A DNA stretch of 64,000 nucleotides from an uncultured Allomuricauda sp. GTDB lineage: Bacteria > Bacteroidota > Bacteroidia > Flavobacteriales > Flavobacteriaceae. Under the pieces are notes generated by a model. It did not search any database. It was not told where the DNA came from and was given only the letters and a program-made list of their open reading frames with translations. The first letter of the stretch is position 1. Each line of letters begins with the position of its first letter. Shown piece by piece: positions 1 to 6,546 of the stretch. The stretch covers positions 1-64,000 of the forward strand of contig NZ_CANLYK010000006.1 of the NCBI RefSeq assembly GCF_947495325.1, written 5' to 3'. The position numbers and the translations under genes were made by a program.

Positions 1-87
1 GCCTCATCGTCATCGTTCGGAGCAACATAGCCATTGGTCGGCTGGGCCTCAACATTGTCGGGGATACCGTCGTCGTCGCTATCTATG
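1..87. repeat. Copy 2 of a 693-bp in-frame direct repeat (edge)
   Basis: Bases 1-87 match 694-780 with two mismatches seen (g76/a769 and g83/a776). The spacing of 693 bp is 231 codons, so the reading frame is kept. Only the first 87 bases of the pair can be compared because the repeat runs along the window edge. Confidence 0.85.
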
Positions 88-1448
88 TCCAAATGGTCCG
101 GGCGGCCATCGCCGTCACTGTCCAATGGATCCGTGAGCGGATCGTTGTCACCATCTATATTGTGGTCCTCGGTGGTATCCAGGATACCGTCATTGTCATC
201 ATCAAGGTCAACACTGTCAGGTACACCATCATCGTCCGTGTCCTCACCGGGGCCGTCAGGGTCCAGGTAGTCCGGGGTCCCGTCATCGTCCGTATCGTCA
301 TTGGTGGGGTCACCGTCTTCATCAACATCCTCGTCAGGGGTGTCGATGCCATCGCCGTCATCGTCAAAGTCACGGTAGTTCACATCCTCGGTGCCATCGG
401 TGTCCGGTAGGTCGTTGGCAGGATCGTCTATCTCATCGTTAACGTCATAGCCATCGTTGACATCACTGCCCTCGTAGCCATCGTCAAGTCCGTCATTGTC
501 CGTATCAACCCCAGTGTACGTCTGATCGGGGATACCGTCAAAGTTGAAGTCGTTCCCCTCGTTGTTGTCCAGAACTAGGTCGTTGTCGCTGTCATCGTCC
601 AAATAATCCGGAAGCTCATCTGCATCATCAGTATTCTCCGGGGTCAACCCGCCAAGGTAGGCCGAGTTCACCCCATCATTGGCAGCATAGGTAGCCTCAT
701 CGTCATCGTTCGGAGCAACATAGCCATTGGTCGGCTGGGCCTCAACATTGTCGGGGATACCGTCGTCGTCACTATCTATATCCCTAAAGTTCGGTTGATT
801 GTCCGTATCACTATTAATCGGAATCAATCCTCCGCAGCTTCCTGGGGTTTCTTCATATGCATCATCTAGTCCATTACCATCTTTATCCTTGCCAGATAGC
901 GGAATATAACCCTGGATGCTTTGTGCTTCGATATTGTCAAGAATTCCATCATTATCAGAATCTATATCCAAATAATCTGGAATGGAGTCACCATCTGTAT
1001 CAATTGGTATCAGTCCTCCACAACTTCCGGGAGTTTCCTCATAGGCGTCATCAAGTCCATTACGATCTTTATCCTTGCCAGATGGCGGTATATATCCATA
1101 GCTAGTTTGCCCCTCAACATTGTCGATAATTCCATCATCATCGGAGTCTACATCTAAATAATCAGGAATCGTGTCTCCATCAGTATCCGTTGGATTGGTC
1201 CAATAGCAGTCATCCCCATCCAAATTCTGGTCCTCAACTGTGTTGATTATTCCATCTCCGTCAATGTCAATGTCTTTTTTATCTGAAACACCATCTCCAT
1301 CTGTATCCGTATAAACAGCTTCTGCCACATTTAGCTCCCTTGGAGCCATTGCAGATGAAATAATGGTTAAATAAACTGCGAATCCTACTAATAAAAAAAG
1401 ACTGTATGAAACCTTTTTCTTAAAATTTAAGAAAGTATTTTTTTCCAT
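1..1448 (-). CDS. Secreted thrombospondin type-3 repeat protein (3' end outside window)
   Basis: The minus frame from an ATG at 1448 is open to the window edge (about 482 codons seen). The ORF track misses it, presumably because no stop lies inside the window, and lists only its shadows. Residues 1-35 form a signal peptide (basic KKK, hydrophobic [15 protein letters not shown], then SAMA). From about residue 46 the chain is built of Asp-rich DxDxDG units such as DTDGDGVSD and [10 protein letters not shown], the calcium-binding pattern of thrombospondin type-3 repeats. Two 62-residue repeats lie near the N-terminus and a 231-residue repeat begins further on. Inference: a long extracellular or surface protein, possibly an adhesin; a type IX sorting domain would be expected at the unseen C-terminus. 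Codons in 1-780 are clearly GC-richer than in 781-1448. Function beyond the fold is unknown. Confidence 0.85.
   Translation of the reverse strand, partial: MEKNTFLNFKKKVSYSLFLLVGFAVYLTIISSAMAPRELNVAEAVYTDTDGDGVSDKKDIDIDGDGIINTVEDQNLDGDDCYWTNPTDTDGDTIPDYLDVDSDDDGIIDNVEGQTSYGYIPPSGKDKDRNGLDDAYEETPGSCGGLIPIDTDGDSIPDYLDIDSDNDGILDNIEAQSIQGYIPLSGKDKDGNGLDDAYEETPGSCGGLIPINSDTDNQPNFRDIDSDDDGIPDNVEAQPTNGYVAPNDDDEATYAANDGVNSAYLGGLTPENTDDADELPDYLDDDSDNDLVLDNNEGNDFNFDGIPDQTYTGVDTDNDGLDDGYEGSDVNDGYDVNDEIDDPANDLPDTDGTEDVNYRDFDDDGDGIDTPDEDVDEDGDPTNDDTDDDGTPDYLDPDGPGEDTDDDGVPDSVDLDDDNDGILDTTEDHNIDGDNDPLTDPLDSDGDGRPDHLDIDSDDDGIPDNVEAQPTNGYVAPNDDDE
694..780. repeat. Copy 1 of the 693-bp direct repeat in the TSP3 gene
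   Basis: Partner of bases 1-87. Similarity stops abruptly near 781, where the sequence also turns from GC-rich to AT-rich. This suggests that 781 is a boundary of the duplicated module. Confidence 0.85.
818..1196. repeat. Two AT-rich 186-bp tandem repeats encoding 62 residues each
   Basis: The stretch beginning tcctcc at 828 repeats at 1014, an offset of 186 bp. Both copies encode the pattern [19 protein letters not shown] followed by DxDGDxIPDYLD. The copies have drifted at silent sites, so this duplication is older than the near-identical 693-bp one. Confidence 0.75.
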
Positions 1449-1805
1449 AAATGATAGTTTTGGTCAACTAATCACCATGGCATGCGGTTTCCGTAAGTGT
1501 AAGAAAATGGGGCTTTTCTTATTTAATAAAAGTGGTTATTTGTGTTCTCTATGCTCCAAATAATCTCAAGCGCATAATTAATGTATTTAAAACTCCTCAC
1601 CTATTTTAATCGATAAAAAGCGTATTCTTCATTATAATTTACCACCTATAATAATACGTTAGAGTTTGAAAAAAAGATTACCGTATGGTAAAAAAACAAA
1701 ATCTAAAGCAGGGGAAAATTACTGTACTTTTTTATTTTTTAGGGTGATTATCCTACTTTTTTTCCACTAATTCTATCAACAATTACTTGTGATGTTATAA
1801 ATCAA
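1449..1805. other. AT-rich intergenic region between divergent TSP3 gene and prfC
   Basis: This gap of about 360 bp has no credible ORF. It is AT-rich with poly-A and poly-T tracts and must hold the promoter of the TSP3 gene, but I find no convincing TAnnTTTG element on the minus strand. Nothing else is recognisable. Confidence 0.4.
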
Positions 1806-1834
1806 TTGGAAAAGAGATAATTACCCTATTTTTG
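1806..1834 (+). promoter_or_regulatory. prfC promoter, Bacteroidota type
   Basis: TTG at 1806-1808, an 18-nt spacer, then TATTTTTG at 1827-1834 fits the TTG/TAnnTTTG consensus. The expected transcription start is near 1840, about 10 nt before the ATG at 1850. This rules out the TTG start at 1832 used in the ORF track, which lies inside the -7 element. Confidence 0.65.
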
Positions 1835-1849
1835 CCCAAATTTTTGCAG

Positions 1850-3439
1850 ATGGATTTTGAAAATGAGATAGCAAGACGTAGGACTTTTGGGATTATTTCC
1901 CACCCTGATGCGGGAAAAACCACTTTAACGGAAAAACTGTTGCTTTTCGGCGGTGCAATACAAGAAGCTGGAGCCGTAAAGAACAATAAAATCAAAAAAA
2001 CCGCTACCAGTGATTTTATGGAGATTGAACGCCAAAGGGGGATTTCGGTGGCTACATCCGTGTTGGCATTTATTTATAATGATAAGAAAATAAATATTCT
2101 AGACACTCCAGGACACAAGGATTTTGCCGAAGATACATTTAGAACCTTAACAGCAGTTGACAGCGTTATTGTGGTCATTGATGTTGCCAAGGGCGTGGAA
2201 GAGCAGACAGAAAAGTTAGTGGAAGTCTGTAGAATGCGAAATATTCCCATGATTGTCTTTATAAACAAGCTGGACCGGGAAGGTAAAGATGCCTTTGATC
2301 TTCTAGATGAAGTTGAGCAAAAACTTGGTCTGTCCGTGACTCCACTCAGTTTTCCCATTGGGATGGGCTATGACTTTAAAGGAATCTATAATATCTACGA
2401 AAAAAACATCAATCTCTTTAGCGGTAATAGCAAGCAAAATATTGAAGAAACCATAGCATTTACAGATATTGAAAATCCTGAACTTGACAACATAATTGGA
2501 AAATCTGCCGCCCAAGAACTTAGGGATAATTTGGAATTGGTACACGGAGTTTATCCTGAGTTTGACAAAGATTCTTACTTAAAAGGAGAACAACAACCTG
2601 TTTTTTTTGGCTCTGCTTTGAATAATTTTGGTGTTCGGGAACTGTTGGATTGTTTTGTTGATATTGCACCAACTCCAAGACCCAAAATGGCGGAGGAAAG
2701 ATTGGTAGATGCCACTGAACTGGATTTTTCCGGTTTTGTATTTAAAATTCATGCCAATATGGACCCAAAGCATCGAGATCGATTGGCCTTTATAAAAATT
2801 GTTTCTGGCACTTTTGAAAGAAACAAACCTTATTTGCATGTAAGGCATGATAAAAAACTGAAATTTTCAAGTCCCAATGCTTTTTTTGCAGAAAAGAAAG
2901 AAATTGTGGATATCTCATACCCAGGTGATATTGTTGGTTTGCATGATACTGGCAATTTTAAAATTGGTGACACTTTAACAAGTGGTGAAAAGCTAAACTA
3001 TAAAGGTATTCCTAGTTTTTCTCCAGAACACTTTAGGTACATCAACAATGCTGATCCAATGAAAGCCAAACAACTCTTTAAGGGAATTGACCAATTGATG
3101 GATGAAGGTGTTGCCCAACTATTTACACTGGAACTGAACGGCCGTAAAGTAATTGGTACCGTTGGGGCGCTGCAATATGAAGTTATTCAGTACCGATTGG
3201 AACATGAATATGGGGCCAAGTGTACGTATGAAAATTTTCCAGTACATAAGGCTTGTTGGGTTGAAGCAGAGGATTCTTCCAATGATGAATTCAAAGAATT
3301 CAAGCGGGTGAAACAAAAGTTTTTAGCAACTGATAAGCAAGGGCAACTTGTCTTCTTGGCAGACTCCCAATTTTCGTTGCAGATGACGCAACAAAAGTAT
3401 CCTACAGTGAAGCTGCATTTTACTTCAGAATTTGACTAG
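1850..3439 (+). CDS. prfC: Peptide chain release factor 3 (RF3)
   Basis: GTPase that recycles RF1/RF2 from the ribosome after peptide release. From the ATG at 1850 the product has 529 residues, the usual length of the family. The N-terminus RRRTFGIISHPDAGKTT holds the P-loop; DTPGHKDF (G3) and NKLD (G4) follow, then the RF3-type domains II and III. The track start (TTG 1832, six residues longer) overlaps the promoter and is rejected. It stands alone, divergent from the TSP3 gene. Identification is firm. Confidence 0.95.
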   Translation: MDFENEIARRRTFGIISHPDAGKTTLTEKLLLFGGAIQEAGAVKNNKIKKTATSDFMEIERQRGISVATSVLAFIYNDKKINILDTPGHKDFAEDTFRTLTAVDSVIVVIDVAKGVEEQTEKLVEVCRMRNIPMIVFINKLDREGKDAFDLLDEVEQKLGLSVTPLSFPIGMGYDFKGIYNIYEKNINLFSGNSKQNIEETIAFTDIENPELDNIIGKSAAQELRDNLELVHGVYPEFDKDSYLKGEQQPVFFGSALNNFGVRELLDCFVDIAPTPRPKMAEERLVDATELDFSGFVFKIHANMDPKHRDRLAFIKIVSGTFERNKPYLHVRHDKKLKFSSPNAFFAEKKEIVDISYPGDIVGLHDTGNFKIGDTLTSGEKLNYKGIPSFSPEHFRYINNADPMKAKQLFKGIDQLMDEGVAQLFTLELNGRKVIGTVGALQYEVIQYRLEHEYGAKCTYENFPVHKACWVEAEDSSNDEFKEFKRVKQKFLATDKQGQLVFLADSQFSLQMTQQKYPTVKLHFTSEFD

Positions 3440-3470
3440 TCACCTAACAATTAAAAGGTTATGGGCTTGC

Positions 3471-3507
3471 ATCCAAGCTTATACGCTTGGATATTCTTAC
3501 TTTTTTT
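3471..3507 (+). terminator. Possible terminator downstream of prfC
   Basis: An 8-bp perfect stem, ATCCAAGC/GCTTGGAT (3471-3478 and 3485-3492) with a 6-nt loop, is followed by a T tract at 3501-3507. The T tract starts 8 nt after the stem, so termination may be weak. Confidence 0.4.
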
Positions 3508-3544
3508 GTATTTTATTCCCGTATAACCAATAAATACTTTTTTT

Positions 3545-3982
3545 ATGACAACCGATTCTTTAAACAAACCACCAGTTTGGTTCTGGGTGGTAAGTGTTAT
3601 TGCTTTACTATGGAACCTTATGGGAGTAAGCGCGTATTTGGCGGATGCCTTCACCAGTATAGAGCAATTAGAACAAATGAGCCAAGAAATGAGAGAACTT
3701 TATGAAGGCAGACCAGCTTGGGCAACCGCAGCATTTGCAATAGCGGTTTTTACGGGCACCATTGGATCAATTGCGCTGTTACTTCGTAAGAAATGGGCCA
3801 GACCCTTATTGCTTGTGTCTGTTTTGGGTGCTATTCTCATAAATATTCATACCATTTTTTTGAGCAATGCCTTGGAAGTCATGGGCACTAATTCTGTGAT
3901 TATGCCCACTATAGTTATTATTTTTGGCATCTATCTCGTTTTCTTTGCCAAAATAGGTGTTCAAAAAGGGTGGCTAAGCTAA
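3545..3982 (+). CDS. Conserved small membrane protein with four TM segments
   Basis: The 145-residue product has four hydrophobic segments: WFWVVSVIALLWNLMGVSAYL (about 12-32), AAFAIAVFTGTIGSIALLL (about 61-79), PLLLVSVLGAILINIHTIF (about 86-104) and VIMPTIVIIFGIYLVFFA (about 117-134). A charged, Glu-rich loop follows the first segment. Proteins of this shape in Bacteroidota are often labelled sugar transporter, but no transport motif is visible and I do not support that name. It lies alone between prfC and a convergent group of small genes. Function unknown. Confidence 0.7.
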   Translation: MTTDSLNKPPVWFWVVSVIALLWNLMGVSAYLADAFTSIEQLEQMSQEMRELYEGRPAWATAAFAIAVFTGTIGSIALLLRKKWARPLLLVSVLGAILINIHTIFLSNALEVMGTNSVIMPTIVIIFGIYLVFFAKIGVQKGWLS

Positions 3983-4002
3983 ATAATTACAGTTTTTTGA
4001 AT

Positions 4003-4026
4003 CTGAGTGTATTATACTCAGGTTTT
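4003..4026. terminator. Weak hairpin between convergent genes
   Basis: CTGAGT at 4003-4008 pairs with ACTCAG at 4016-4021 and is followed by GTTTTACTT. It sits between the convergent ends at 3982 and 4046, where a terminator is expected. The stem is only 6 bp. Confidence 0.3.
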
Positions 4027-4045
4027 ACTTGGTATCTAACCAAAA

Positions 4046-4435
4046 TTAAAATCTGTCTGAATCTGGCCAATATTGACCTTCAGACTTAATTTCATGTTTC
4101 TTTAAAAAAGAGCGAATATCTTTATCAGGGTCCGTATCACCATAAGAAAACTTTTCGGCCAAAAGTTTTATGATTTTTCCTTTTCGCTCTTTTTCAGGTA
4201 TATTGTTTTGATACTTCTTAAGGAATATTCTCTTTAGAAAATTCTTAGGTTCCAGTATCGTTAGCAAACTGTCTTCGCTACTGACCGAGATATATAACAA
4301 ATGTTCACCACCAGAGCTATTATTTCTGATACACACCTTACCATTATAAATAAATACTTCCGTGCTTTGTGTTAATCCTTTCTGATATAAAACATAATGA
4401 TTTTCCATTTTTAGTATTCTTTTACTGATTACCAT
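4046..4435 (-). CDS. Hypothetical protein, last gene of a three-gene unit
   Basis: A 129-residue soluble protein with no signal peptide or TM segment. The N-terminal half reads as beta strands (NHYVLYQKG, TEVFIYNGKVCIRN) and the C-terminal half is basic and helical (FLKRIFLKKYQNN, FLKKHEIKSEG). I do not recognise a family. It follows the preceding small gene by 11 bp on the same strand, so the three are probably co-transcribed. An ATG lies at 4435; a second, MENHYV, is ten codons further in. Confidence 0.5.
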   Translation of the reverse strand: MVISKRILKMENHYVLYQKGLTQSTEVFIYNGKVCIRNNSSGGEHLLYISVSSEDSLLTILEPKNFLKRIFLKKYQNNIPEKERKGKIIKLLAEKFSYGDTDPDKDIRSFLKKHEIKSEGQYWPDSDRF

Positions 4436-4446
4436 TTTGAACTTTG

Positions 4447-4731
4447 TCAGTTCAATAACAACAAAGTTCCAACTAGTATGATAATTCCAAAAATGAAGAA
4501 TATCACGTAAAGTGTCAATTCTTTTTTTTGGTCTGATTTTGCTCTTTCATGAATCCGTTGTTTTAATTCTTTCAGATCTTTTTCAGAAACGTTTATGAAA
4601 TTTAGTTTATTTGCTTTCTGTTCGGTTGAATAAATTCCATCACGATTGTTTTCTTTGAATTTGGCTCGTTTTGAAGGACGTTGTTCAAGGTTCTGTTTAA
4701 TCCGATTGTTCATGTCCTGAATATTGCTCAT
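4447..4731 (-). CDS. Hypothetical C-terminally anchored small protein
   Basis: The track begins at a TTG (4767) that overlaps the upstream gene; the ATG at 4731 (MSNIQDMNNRIKQNL) gives 94 residues, leaves a 13-nt gap to the upstream stop and has AAAGGA just before it. The first 70 residues are charged and probably helical (LKELKQRIHERAK). The last 20, LYVIFFIFGIIILVGTLLLL, form one TM segment, so a tail-anchored topology is likely. Family unknown. It lies between the lipoyl-like gene and the 129-residue hypothetical gene. Confidence 0.5.
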   Translation of the reverse strand: MSNIQDMNNRIKQNLEQRPSKRAKFKENNRDGIYSTEQKANKLNFINVSEKDLKELKQRIHERAKSDQKKELTLYVIFFIFGIIILVGTLLLLN

Positions 4732-4744
4732 TCCTTTTTGAACT

Positions 4745-5092
4745 TTAATTATTGATTCTTGTGCCAAATATTTCTGCTAAAACAGTACCGCCAACGACTT
4801 TTTGCCCTGTTTGTTTAAAATAATTCAGTTCACCACCAACAAAGGTTTCAAATTCAAACCTTCGCTTTTTATTTTCCACTGCACCTATGACATCACCTGG
4901 ATTGACAATTTGCCCTTTATCGAAAAACCATTCTTTAATAAGCCACTCACCATCTTCAGCTAATTCATTTGGGAAAATTATTTTCTGAGATTGGCCATAT
5001 TCAAGAAAACCTCCTTCCAACTCTACCTTAGTTTTCAAATTAGAACCATCAATTCCCAATTTTTCAATCTGTTTAATTAGCCATCTCCTCAT
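4745..5092 (-). CDS. Small protein with a biotinyl/lipoyl-like domain
   Basis: The 115-residue product carries, from about residue 48 to 108, the pattern of a biotinyl/lipoyl hammerhead: GEWLIKEWFFDKGQIVNPGDVIGAVENKK, then FEFETFVGGEL and GQKVVGGTVLAEI. ENKKRRFEFE lines up with the ETDKA turn of lipoyl domains, so Lys75 or Lys76 could be the modified or formerly modified residue. No dehydrogenase or carboxylase gene is nearby, and the N-terminal 45 residues are unfamiliar. It is the first gene of the three-gene unit. Function unknown; domain call moderately sure. Confidence 0.6.
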   Translation of the reverse strand: MRRWLIKQIEKLGIDGSNLKTKVELEGGFLEYGQSQKIIFPNELAEDGEWLIKEWFFDKGQIVNPGDVIGAVENKKRRFEFETFVGGELNYFKQTGQKVVGGTVLAEIFGTRINN

Positions 5093-5202
5093 TCTTAATT
5101 AAAACTTTGTTTTATATCAATCATCTGTTAACCGCTTTATTTGTATTGTTTCAATCACTACTTGTGAAGTTTAGTATTAATCAGATACAACTTATAAAGA
5201 AA

Positions 5203-5973
5203 CTACATATTATAGACTCCCCCATTTATATCAAGCGTAGCACCAGTGATGAACCCATCGTATTCAGAGGCCAGATATAAAACCGCTCGTGCTACGTCAT
5301 CTGCATTACCTGCTCTTTGGATTGGAATACCAGCTGTTGTTGTAGCAGCTGATTCCTTTGTTGTATGTGTATTGTGAAACGAAGTTCCAAGAATAAGACC
5401 TGGAGCAACGGCGTTGACTCGTATCCCTTGAGGTCCCAATTCAGCGGAGAGTGCCCTAGTTAAAGTTAGTATAGCTCCTTTGCTGGTAGAATACGCAAGA
5501 GAACCCGGGTGACCTCCTTTACGCCCGGCAAGTGATGCCAAATTAACAATACTGCTGTTGTCATTTTTTGCTAGATAAGGAGATGCTGCCCTAGTCACAA
5601 ACATCATTGATGTAAGGTTAATATCCATTACCTTTTGCCAGAACTCTGCCTCCATTTCGCTCAGCAACTTACGTGCAACAAGAGAACCTGCGTTGTTGAT
5701 CAGTATATCCAAACCACCAAGCGCTTCCACCGTTTTTTCGACCATCGCTTGGGCATCGGCTTCTTTTGTCAAGTCACCACTTACAGCAATTGCTTTTTGT
5801 CCTTTGCCAATTGCATATTCCGTCAACTGATTGGCAGTATCGGCACTAGAAAAATAGTGAATGGCCACATGAGCTCCGCTATCAATAAAATGTCTGGTGA
5901 TTGATTCGCCTATTCCTTGGGCACCCGCTGTGATGAGAATTTTTTTCCCTTTTAGTTTGTTATTGTCATTCAT
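5203..5973 (-). CDS. Short-chain dehydrogenase/reductase (SDR), FabG-like
   Basis: NAD(P)-dependent oxidoreductase of 256 residues. The cofactor-binding loop TAGAQGIG lies at about 15-22, NNAG near 93, the catalytic Ser in NLASLAG and the YxxxK pair in YSTSK, then the PG motif (NAVAPG) and the C-terminal GGVYNM. These are classical-SDR features, close to 3-oxoacyl-ACP reductases, but the substrate cannot be read from sequence. It stands alone, with 110 bp to the small-gene unit, so it is unlikely to be the fatty-acid-cycle FabG. Confidence 0.85.
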   Translation of the reverse strand: MNDNNKLKGKKILITAGAQGIGESITRHFIDSGAHVAIHYFSSADTANQLTEYAIGKGQKAIAVSGDLTKEADAQAMVEKTVEALGGLDILINNAGSLVARKLLSEMEAEFWQKVMDINLTSMMFVTRAASPYLAKNDNSSIVNLASLAGRKGGHPGSLAYSTSKGAILTLTRALSAELGPQGIRVNAVAPGLILGTSFHNTHTTKESAATTTAGIPIQRAGNADDVARAVLYLASEYDGFITGATLDINGGVYNM

Positions 5974-6146
5974 GTAAATCCTATTTCAAAAAGGTTGATA
6001 ATCGTAGTGAAATTACTAGTCATAATTTTAGACGATATCCTTTTCATTTATCAAATATAATAAGGTAAAATGGGCATTTTCAAATCTCCCTCCTGAAATC
6101 TGCATTTGGGATTATATTCCAATTGGTTCACAAATGGAGACGAAAT

Positions 6147-6177
6147 AAAAAAACCGACAATGATTGTCGGTTTTTTT
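6147..6177. terminator. Bidirectional rho-independent terminator
   Basis: CCGACAA/TTGTCGG (6154-6160 and 6164-6170), with a 3-nt loop, is flanked by seven A and seven T. It works on either strand and ends the rpoBC-DUF3467 transcript 6 bp after the DUF3467 stop. Confidence 0.9.
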
Positions 6178-6182
6178 ATTTG

Positions 6183-6494
6183 TTATGCTTCTCCTGTAGG
6201 CCCAAAATTTAAAGGGATTGGAGGTTGCTCATAATCCTTAATGGTACCATGGGCTTTCTCAAATCGTGTAACATTATCATTTAATGCCTTTAAAAATTTC
6301 TTGGCATGCTGAGGTGTTAGGACTATCCTACTCTTCACTTTTGCTTTAGGAGCTCCGGGCATCATGCTTATAAAATCAACCACAAATTCTGATACCGAAT
6401 GATTGATAATTGCTAAGTTCGAATAAATTCCCTCAGCGGTTTTTTCATCCAATTCTATATTGATCTGTTTTTGGTTCTTATCTTTTTCAGCCAT
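6183..6494 (-). CDS. DUF3467 family protein
   Basis: A 103-residue protein with the DUF3467 pattern: INIELDEKTAEGIYSNLAIINHSVSEFVVDF near the N-terminus, then SRIVLTPQHAKKFLKALNDN. The biochemical role is not established. In Bacteroidota this gene commonly follows rpoC, as here (52 bp gap). A hairpin in the gap may reduce its expression relative to rpoC, and a strong terminator follows it. Confidence 0.9.
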   Translation of the reverse strand: MAEKDKNQKQINIELDEKTAEGIYSNLAIINHSVSEFVVDFISMMPGAPKAKVKSRIVLTPQHAKKFLKALNDNVTRFEKAHGTIKDYEQPPIPLNFGPTGEA

Positions 6495-6509
6495 AATCTA
6501 TTTTATTAT

Positions 6510-6540
6510 AAAAAAGAAAACCCTGACTATTGCCAGGGTT
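6510..6540 (-). terminator. rpoC/DUF3467 intergenic hairpin (terminator or attenuator)
   Basis: On the minus strand AACCCTG and CAGGGTT pair around an 8-nt loop, followed by TTTCTTTTT. Because DUF3467 lies directly beyond it without an evident promoter, partial read-through is likely. Confidence 0.7.
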
Positions 6541-6546
6541 TATATA

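Noticed and set aside
34-410. Plus-strand ORFs (78 and 105 aa) and the 72-aa minus ORF at 155-373
   Set aside because: They are shadows of the TSP3 gene read on minus from 1448; the Asp-rich repeats create open frames in the other phases.
1-780. CRISPR-like array suggested by the short repeated gtcatcgtc motifs
   Set aside because: The repeats are in-frame codons for Asp-rich TSP3 units; no regular repeat-spacer pattern or cas gene is present.
857-1157. Plus-strand ORFs of 82 and 78 aa
   Set aside because: Low-complexity antisense of the TSP3 repeats, with no start context or family resemblance.
1832-1849. TTG start of prfC as given in the track
   Set aside because: It lies inside the TATTTTTG promoter element; the ATG at 1850 gives the normal 529-residue RF3.
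3545-3982. Name sugar transporter for the 4-TM protein
   Set aside because: No transport motif seen; the name is a common label that sequence alone does not support.
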